A DNA stretch of 64,000 bases from Burkholderiales bacterium (lineage in GTDB: Bacteria > Pseudomonadota > Gammaproteobacteria > Burkholderiales > Burkholderiaceae_C), in NCBI GenBank assembly GCA_016192425.1, contig JACPUE010000006.1, forward strand, positions 1-64,000, given 5' to 3'. Below the pieces are notes generated by a model, which had not been told where the DNA came from, ran no database searches, and saw only the letters and a program-made list of their open reading frames with translations. Of this stretch, positions 59,333-64,000 are shown piece after piece (the first letter of the stretch is position 1; each line of letters begins with the position of its first letter). A program made the position numbers and the translations under genes.

Positions 59333-60358
59333 TCAGCCGGGCAGGCGCTTGAGCAGCTCGCTCACGGGCGTGCGAATCTTGGCCAGCGGGCTGTGCTCGT
59401 CCACGATGCGGGACTTCTTGCGGATGCTCAGTTCGGTGTAGATGGCCGTGCTCTTGGGGTCGGCGTGGCCCATCAGGTTCTGCACCGACAGCGTGGGCAC
59501 GTCGCCCTCGGTCAGTTCGGTGCCGAACAAGTGCCGCAGGGCGTGCGGGTGCAACTGCGCGGCCGGGATGCCCACGGCGCGCCCATAGTTCTGCACAATG
59601 TCATGGATGGACTGGCGGCCCAGGCGGCGCTCCTCGCCCCGAAACGCATGCTCCAGCACCGTGCTGTTGCGCGTGGACACGAACAGCACCTTGTCGGGCC
59701 GCCCCTGCCGGTTCACCGTCTCGCGGTCGATCTCGGCCAACTCCTCGTGGCCCAGGTACACCAACAGGATGGCCTCGGCCTCACGCGGCAACGGCACCAG
59801 GCGTTCCTTGTCGCCCTTCTCCCTGGTGCGCAGGTACATGCGGGAACGCCCGTTCAGCGTATCCCTGAACAGATCCCCCTCATTCAGCGCCACCAGTCCA
59901 GACACACGCAGGCCTGCGCCCAGCAACACGTGCAGGATGGCCGAGTCCCGGATTCCCTTGAACGTGGCCAGGTCAGGCGCACACATCAAGCGCTCGGCAT
60001 TGGCCAGGGTGATGACATTGGGCAGGGCCCTGCCGGTGCGGGGATGCTCCAGCGCCGTGGCGGTGTTGCGGTCGAGCAGGCCCCGATCAAGGCACCACTG
60101 ATAGAAGCCACGCACCGCCGATATGTAGGGCTTGCGGCTGCGGGCCACCACGCCCTTGCGGTGCAGCCACAGGCCACAGAACATATCCAGCTCATCCCCC
60201 GTGGCCTCCAGCAAAGGGCGCCCCTGCATGAACTCTTTGAGCCGCGCCATGGCCAGCCGGTAGGCCTCCAGAGTACGGGGACTGCGGTTCTGGTTCATCC
60301 GCAGGTATTCCATCCACGCATCAATCGCCACGTCATCCGTCCAACCTCTAGCCGCCAT
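59333..60358 (-). CDS. XerD-like tyrosine recombinase
   Basis: A 341-residue tyrosine recombinase from ATG 60358, with an excellent ribosome-binding site (GGAGG five bases upstream). The N-terminal SAM-like core-binding domain is 'AIDAWMEYLRMNQNRSPRTLEAYRLAMARLKEF'. The catalytic domain has 'HVLLGAGLRVSGLVAL' (Arg I), 'HPHALRHLFGTEL' (His-x-x-Arg) and 'LMGHADPKSTAIYTEL' (His and nucleophile Tyr). All catalytic residues are present. It is a second recombinase on an element that already has a serine integrase, so dimer resolution or a fossil of another element are possible roles. Confidence 0.9.
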   Translation of the reverse strand: MAARGWTDDVAIDAWMEYLRMNQNRSPRTLEAYRLAMARLKEFMQGRPLLEATGDELDMFCGLWLHRKGVVARSRKPYISAVRGFYQWCLDRGLLDRNTATALEHPRTGRALPNVITLANAERLMCAPDLATFKGIRDSAILHVLLGAGLRVSGLVALNEGDLFRDTLNGRSRMYLRTREKGDKERLVPLPREAEAILLVYLGHEELAEIDRETVNRQGRPDKVLFVSTRNSTVLEHAFRGEERRLGRQSIHDIVQNYGRAVGIPAAQLHPHALRHLFGTELTEGDVPTLSVQNLMGHADPKSTAIYTELSIRKKSRIVDEHSPLAKIRTPVSELLKRLPG

Positions 60359-60928
60359 GGGCACCTCCAGAAACGATGGCCGCAGGGGGTACACAGGCAT
60401 TTCTACCTGTGGGCCGTGGACAAGCCCCCCAGCCAGCCGCAAACCCGCGCCACACAAGGCTTTTGCCCAAATATTCAGCCACGAAAAACCCGTGGGGCAT
60501 GTCGCCGACTTGTGGACACAATTTGTTACTACGATTCCAACCCGTGGATGCCCCCCTGCGGCCTCCGCTCCTCTCTTTCCTCTCTCTCTCCTCTAAAAAA
60601 AGAAGAAGAAGAGAAGAAAAGGCCCAAGGCTCGGCCAAAGCCGGATATGGAGAAAAAGGCCCAATCCATGGGGAATTCAGGTCAACCCGTGGGGAATCCA
60701 CAGGTTTAAAACCAGCGCGGCGCTTAGAGCCATGCGGGTTTCGCTGAAAAACGGGGGTGCATCCACGGGTTTTTGGAGATGTGCCCGTATCCCGGCATTG
60801 CAAAAAGCTATGCCGCCCCCCCTGCCCTCCTGGGGTTGACCCCAATGTCCCAGGGACCTCTCTCGCTGGGGGGTGCGGGGGGCGAAACAAGCGGGCGATG
60901 CGCCGCGTGCATGAATCCATATCAGCCG
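60359..60928. other. Gene-poor segment with AACCCGTGG iterons and a purine/pyrimidine tract
   Basis: No convincing gene is present; the long open frame on the minus strand is low-complexity. AACCCGTGG occurs at 60487, 60539 and 60684, and inverted at 60763-60771. The second and fourth copies extend to a 13-bp match (AACCCGTGGATGC). A pyrimidine run (about 60572-60595) followed by A7 and a purine run (to about 60629) could form an imperfect hairpin or triplex. The segment may be a regulator, partition or replication site of the element, or a deletion junction. Confidence 0.5.
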
Positions 60929-61753
60929 CTACGCGGATGGCAGGAAGCGCCTGGCGGCGCGTAGGCCTCTGGAAGAAGGGGGGCATATCGTCACTCGCAA
61001 AGGCCATACGCTGATGCACATGTGATCCACCATGCCCAGCGCCACGCCCAGGTGCACGTCCACCGGGGGCAGCGTGTGGTATTCGCCCGTGTCGATCAGG
61101 CGCTGCAGCACGTCAGCGCCCTTGTACACGCCGCTGATGCGGATGGACGGCTTGAATTCGGTGGTCTTGCGGTCCACGCCCAGGCGCCGGGCCGCGCCCA
61201 GCATGGGCAGGAAGCGCGACATCAGCCGGTCCTGCGGCATGTCGTCGGTCTCCTCCAGGCTCGCCATGGTGATCGAGTCGCCGTCGATCTGGCTCATGAT
61301 CCCGTAGGCGCTGGCCTTGCTGCCGTTCACGAACTGGAACGACGTGTCCCGCAACTGCGGGCGCCCCTGCTTGTGGGCGATGTAGGCCGTCAGAATCTCG
61401 CTGCGCCGCACCCCGTCAATCAGGTAGTTCAGGTTGTTCTGGCTCTGCTGCATGCGCGGCGCCACGATGCCCAGCTCTTGGTGCGGCGTGGTGGCCAGCA
61501 TCTCCAGGTGGTACATCTCCTTCACCGCCGTCTTGCCCGTGCGTCGGCACGAAAAGTCCACCGTGTTCGGGTGCGCGTCCATTTCCTGCATCTTGAGGAT
61601 CTGGATCGGATCCAGCTCCACGTTGTGCACGTGCTTGTGCCACAAGGCATGGGGCCGAATGCCGGTCACCGGGTCTGGCACCGCAAAGCGCATGATCTCG
61701 CGCTCGGCGACGATGCTGCTCTTGACCCGCTGGGCGGCTGTGACGCGGCTCAC
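60929..61753 (-). pseudogene. Phage terminase large subunit, truncated after the ATPase domain
   Basis: The N-terminal 240 or so residues match terminase/helicase-type ATPases: 'HVHNVELDPIQILKMQEMDAHPNTVDFSCRRTGKTAVKEMYHLEMLA' (Walker A RRTGKT), 'ELGIVAPRMQQSQNNLNYLI' and the Walker B-like 'ITMASLEETDDMPQDRLMSRFLPMLG'. After 'VHLGVALGMVDHM' the sequence becomes Arg/Ser-rich and stops at 274 residues, without the C-terminal nuclease domain of a full terminase (about 500-600 residues). The start overlaps the previous gene's stop (ATGA). A deletion or frameshift has removed the rest, so DNA packaging by this prophage is not expected. Confidence 0.75.
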
Positions 61754-62700
61754 TTGTCACCCCCTCGCGCCTGGTGCTCCACCAGCACCGGGTCTGCCTT
61801 GGTGGCCTTGGTGGCCTGCGCAATCAGCGCCCGTGCGTTCTCGGTGGCCTCCAGCATGCGCTGGCCAAAGGCGGTCAGCGTCTCTTTGGACTCGGCATCG
61901 AGCTTGAGGCGGCCCAAGTCCTTCTCCTCGTCGTCGTCTGCCGCCTTCACCGTCATGCCCAGGTCGCTCATCGACAGGCCCAGGCGAGTAATCAGCTCGG
62001 TCAACGGCTTGAACGCCGGGTTGCTGGCGTAGTTGTAGATGTAGCGCTTGCTGCCGTCCTCGGCGGTGTAGGTCAGCGTCACGGGGTTGCCCTCGCGATC
62101 CAGCTCCACCTTGGGCGCCTTGATGAGCACGCCCAGGCCCAGCACCTCCTGAATGCACATCTGCAGCGTCGCCATCAGCGCGGCGTGCATGTCGGCATGC
62201 AAGGCGGTCAGAACCTTGGGGTCGCGCTGCTCGAACGCCGCATGGTGCAGCATGAAAATCTCGGTCTGCTTCACGCAGGCCGGTTGCTGCGCACACCAGG
62301 CGCGGTCCACGTCGCACCGGGCACAAAAAGAATACCCCCCCGCCTTGGCCGGAAAGTAGGTGGCAGTGCGCGCCGTGGCGCCGTGCTTCATGGCGTTGAA
62401 GCGCGTGCGCAGCGCCTCATGCGGGGTGGGGTGCCCCTCCAGGTTGGCCGTCACGGCGGCAAGGCCCTGGGGCGTTTTCGGCCCGGTCGAATGTTGGTGC
62501 GCCTTGAGCAATGCGCGCTCCCAGCTCGCCTGCGGCTGGTGCTCCGCCCCGCAGTGCGGGCAGTGGGCAAAGTAGCGGTACGGGTGGTGCGCCTGGTCGG
62601 GCGCGTCCTCGATCAGGTCAGGCTCGCCCTCAAACGCGCGGCGGCACTCACCGCAGCGGAAATTGACGTGGGAAATCTGCGCAGACCAGTCCTTGGGCAT
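61750..62700 (-). CDS. Phage protein with zinc-ribbon motifs, probable terminase small-subunit partner
   Basis: A 316-residue protein. The N-terminus has two CxxC pairs, 'FRCGECRRAFEG' and 'YFAHCPHCGAEHQ', and a further Cys cluster near the middle ('YSFCARCDVDRAWCAQQPAC'). A conserved block 'TRFNAMKHGATARTATYFPAK' precedes it, and a helical C-terminus follows ('ELITRLGLSMSDLGMTVKAADDDEEKDLGRL'). It lies immediately upstream of the terminase ATPase with a 4-bp overlap, which suggests a packaging partner. That role is inferred from position, not from a catalytic motif. Confidence 0.75.
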   Translation of the reverse strand: MPKDWSAQISHVNFRCGECRRAFEGEPDLIEDAPDQAHHPYRYFAHCPHCGAEHQPQASWERALLKAHQHSTGPKTPQGLAAVTANLEGHPTPHEALRTRFNAMKHGATARTATYFPAKAGGYSFCARCDVDRAWCAQQPACVKQTEIFMLHHAAFEQRDPKVLTALHADMHAALMATLQMCIQEVLGLGVLIKAPKVELDREGNPVTLTYTAEDGSKRYIYNYASNPAFKPLTELITRLGLSMSDLGMTVKAADDDEEKDLGRLKLDAESKETLTAFGQRMLEATENARALIAQATKATKADPVLVEHQARGGDK

Positions 62701-62767
62701 GCTGGCATATTGCCGCCTCTGGCTGGTGCAGAAAAAGGGGGTGAAATGACGCGCAGACGCTTTATTG

Positions 62768-62806
62768 GTAAGCGCGAAAAGCTATCAAAACTGGAGCAGT
62801 ATGAAG
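62768..62806 (+). repeat. Possible diverged copy G of the dispersed repeat
   Basis: GCTTTATTGGTAAGCGCGAA followed by AAGCTATCAAAACTGGAGCA aligns loosely with the GCGCCCT...AAGCG..AGCAGCTAT...ATAGCA family, between two phage genes. Boundaries and assignment are tentative. Confidence 0.4.
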
Positions 62807-63178
62807 CTAGCCCCAGCTACTAGAGCGATCTTTGTTCTTTCTGAGCGTGCGGCGGCAAAGCAGCACAAGATCCAGCGGGATGTCGGGAGGCGGTTTATCG
62901 ATGGCCTTGATGATGTCTGCCCCGGTCCAGTCCCTCAGCGTGGCAATGCCTCGGCTGGAAGACGGGAGCCGCCACCCGATGTCATTGGCCCATTGCGCGG
63001 CTTCGGTGGCATTGCCGTGAATCAGGTAGCGGCAGAGCAAGGCCATCATCCGCCCGTCTTGGGTGTCAATGCTTGCAGTGGCGCGCAACGCATCGATCTG
63101 GAGATCTATTGCGTCACGTTCTTTGGTAAGCAGCTCGATCAAGCCATCAATCGAATCCCAGGGAAGGACGCGAGGCAT
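62807..63178 (-). CDS. Hypothetical phage protein
   Basis: A 123-residue soluble protein. The first 35 residues are a helix ('DGLIELLTKERDAIDLQIDALRATASI'). 'LLCRYLIHGNATEAAQWANDIGWRLPSSSRGIATLRDWTGADIIKAI' looks like a compact helical domain, possibly DNA-binding ('TEAAQWANDIGWRLPSSSRGIATLRDW'). The basic end is 'CRRTLRKNKDRSSSW'. No named family is recognised. It lies between the zinc-ribbon phage gene and a small membrane protein, all read leftwards. Confidence 0.65.
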   Translation of the reverse strand: MPRVLPWDSIDGLIELLTKERDAIDLQIDALRATASIDTQDGRMMALLCRYLIHGNATEAAQWANDIGWRLPSSSRGIATLRDWTGADIIKAIDKPPPDIPLDLVLLCRRTLRKNKDRSSSWG

Positions 63179-63190
63179 GAATAAATCCGA

Positions 63191-63514
63191 CTATGGATTC
63201 ACGCCGTACTTGCTGGCGAAGTCCTGCCGCATCTTCTCGCAGGTTCCTGCGACAAATGACGCCGCTCCGTTCCTGGAGCGATCCGCCGAGGCCAGGGAAT
63301 CCTGACACATCTCATAGGCCCTGCGAGCCTGTGTCTTCTCCGGGTTTGAGTTCATGGCGCCAATGGCCATCACCAGCGCAAAGAGAGCAACTGGAACACC
63401 AAGAACCCAACGCCAAATCTTCGCCTTGGGCTTGACTCTGACCCCGCATGCAGGGCAATTTTCGGCCTCAGAACTGACTGTGCCACCACACTCTTTGCAA
63501 GTCACCAGCGCCAT
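63191..63514 (-). CDS. Small zinc-ribbon membrane protein
   Basis: A 107-residue protein starting 'MALVTCKECGGTVSSEAENCPACGVRVKPK', a CxxC...CxxC zinc ribbon of the kind found in small membrane-anchored proteins. One transmembrane helix follows ('WRWVLGVPVALFALVMAIGAM') and then a C-terminal region with two cysteines ('YEMCQDSLAS', 'VAGTCEKMRQDFASKYGV'). Function unknown. It could be phage-encoded superinfection exclusion or simply cargo. Confidence 0.7.
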   Translation of the reverse strand: MALVTCKECGGTVSSEAENCPACGVRVKPKAKIWRWVLGVPVALFALVMAIGAMNSNPEKTQARRAYEMCQDSLASADRSRNGAASFVAGTCEKMRQDFASKYGVNP

Positions 63515-63526
63515 AGGCCCTCCCGC

Positions 63527-63808
63527 CTAATGCATCAACTCCCACGCATCCGGCATCCCCAGCACCTGCGCAGTAACGCCCAGGCCCTGAATCGAAAGTT
63601 CCAACCGCCCCTGGATGCTCTCCAGCAGCACGGCCAGCCCCTCCCGGTCAGTCACTGAAAACGACGCCTCGGTTTCCCCGTTCAGCAGCCTCACCAGCAG
63701 GCAAGCCGCCCGGTAGCTGCTCCTGGCCTCCAGTGCGGCCTCGCGGAAATCCTCGTGCAACGCCCTCATGTCAACACCGCCTGCGGTGGAATTGGTTTCT
63801 AAATTCAT
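63527..63808 (-). CDS. Small phage protein, apparent target of the C4-type antisense RNA
   Basis: A 93-residue protein from ATG 63808, preceded by GAGG (63816-63819). The sequence is helical ('RALHEDFREAALEARSSYRAACLLVRLLNGETEASFSVTDREGLAVLLESIQGRLELSIQGLGV') with no recognised domain. Its ribosome-binding site lies inside ATGAGGCAC, which is exactly complementary to GTGCCTCAT in the structured RNA upstream, so translation may be controlled by it, as for the first gene of antirepressor operons in P1-like phages. Confidence 0.7.
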   Translation of the reverse strand: MNLETNSTAGGVDMRALHEDFREAALEARSSYRAACLLVRLLNGETEASFSVTDREGLAVLLESIQGRLELSIQGLGVTAQVLGMPDAWELMH

Positions 63809-63839
63809 GTCAGTGCCTCATTTGCGGTTTGAATACCGC

Positions 63840-63940
63840 CCTCCTGCTTCCAAACAGGGTGGCGGCCCGAACGTGGGTTGGAAGACCGATGAGGCACCGG
63901 CGAGCCTTGCGGCTCCCCACGCCCGAGCCGCCGAAAACGT
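63840..63940 (-). ncRNA. C4-type phage antisense RNA
   Basis: On the minus strand GGCGGC pairs with GCCGCC and CCCACG with CGTGGG to form the outer stem; GAGCC/GGCTC forms an inner hairpin around TTGC-type sequence. Two loop words are complementary to sequence just downstream. GTGCCTCAT (63889-63897) pairs with ATGAGGCAC at the ribosome-binding site of the next gene (63813-63821), and CTTCCAA (63878-63884) with TTGGAAG (63847-63853). A pair of a'/b' words matching a''/b'' targets is the defining plan of the C4 RNA of P1/P7-type phages. Ends are approximate, and identity with the Rfam C4 family is not tested. Confidence 0.65.
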
Positions 63941-64000
63941 GGCACAGACGCAAAAAAAGCCGCAACACCTACCAGTGGAGCGGCTCACGCCGCCTCATTC

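Noticed and set aside
60348-61019. 223-codon minus-strand frame between terminase and tyrosine recombinase
   Set aside because: Overlaps both neighbours' ends, includes the purine/pyrimidine tract and low-complexity residues, lacks a ribosome-binding site and recognisable domains.

Overview
The window looks like chromosome of a high-GC betaproteobacterium of the family Comamonadaceae (Acidovorax-like). The evidence is protein similarity (DnaE, ClpA, GlnD, PurL, SucA), the local gene content, and short dispersed repeats built around AGCAGCTAT...ATAGCA that I associate with this family. The genus is inference. No rRNA, CRISPR array or complete insertion sequence was seen.

Layout. 1-4.1 kb is a decayed genomic island abutting tRNA-Pro: the start of a large secreted beta-helix/Ig-like protein, a broken S8 (subtilisin-like) protease and a stub of a P4-type integrase. 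4.1-30.9 kb is mostly housekeeping: infA, an HPP/CBS membrane protein, psd, a U32 enzyme (RlhA-like), a frameshifted P2A-type cation ATPase, a divergent ArsR-rhodanese regulator/MFS pair with a palindromic operator, metY, a diguanylate cyclase, a lactate permease, a TetR/old-yellow-enzyme operon, a DUF808 protein, a RhuM-family gene between two repeat copies, purL, map and glnD. 30.9-51.5 kb holds a lipoprotein, clpS-clpA, dnaE, bamD, a DinG/YoaA helicase, a PP2C phosphatase, zapE with a coupled secreted coiled-coil protein, the 2-oxoglutarate dehydrogenase operon sucA-sucB-lpdA and a PerM-like protein. 51.5-56.9 kb is an AcoR-type sigma-54 activator divergent from an aldehyde dehydrogenase, with a clear -24/-12 promoter, then a DUF779 gene, def and a YbaN-like gene.

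56.9-64 kb begins with two tandem tRNA-Asn genes. A prophage remnant is joined to the 3' end of the second. It carries a large serine recombinase whose reading frame ends inside the tRNA, a small coupled protein, a XerD-like tyrosine recombinase, a truncated terminase, small phage genes and, at the right edge, a C4-type antisense RNA next to its apparent target. Phage structural genes are missing from the expected place.

The most notable observations are: repeat-derived segments inserted in frame into essential genes (two in purL, one palindromic cluster in lpdA); the serine-recombinase/tRNA-Asn overlap; the C4-like antisense RNA; an ArsR-rhodanese operator overlapping both divergent promoters; and a sigma-54 promoter with helically phased upstream repeats. 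I did not find a clearly new multi-gene system.
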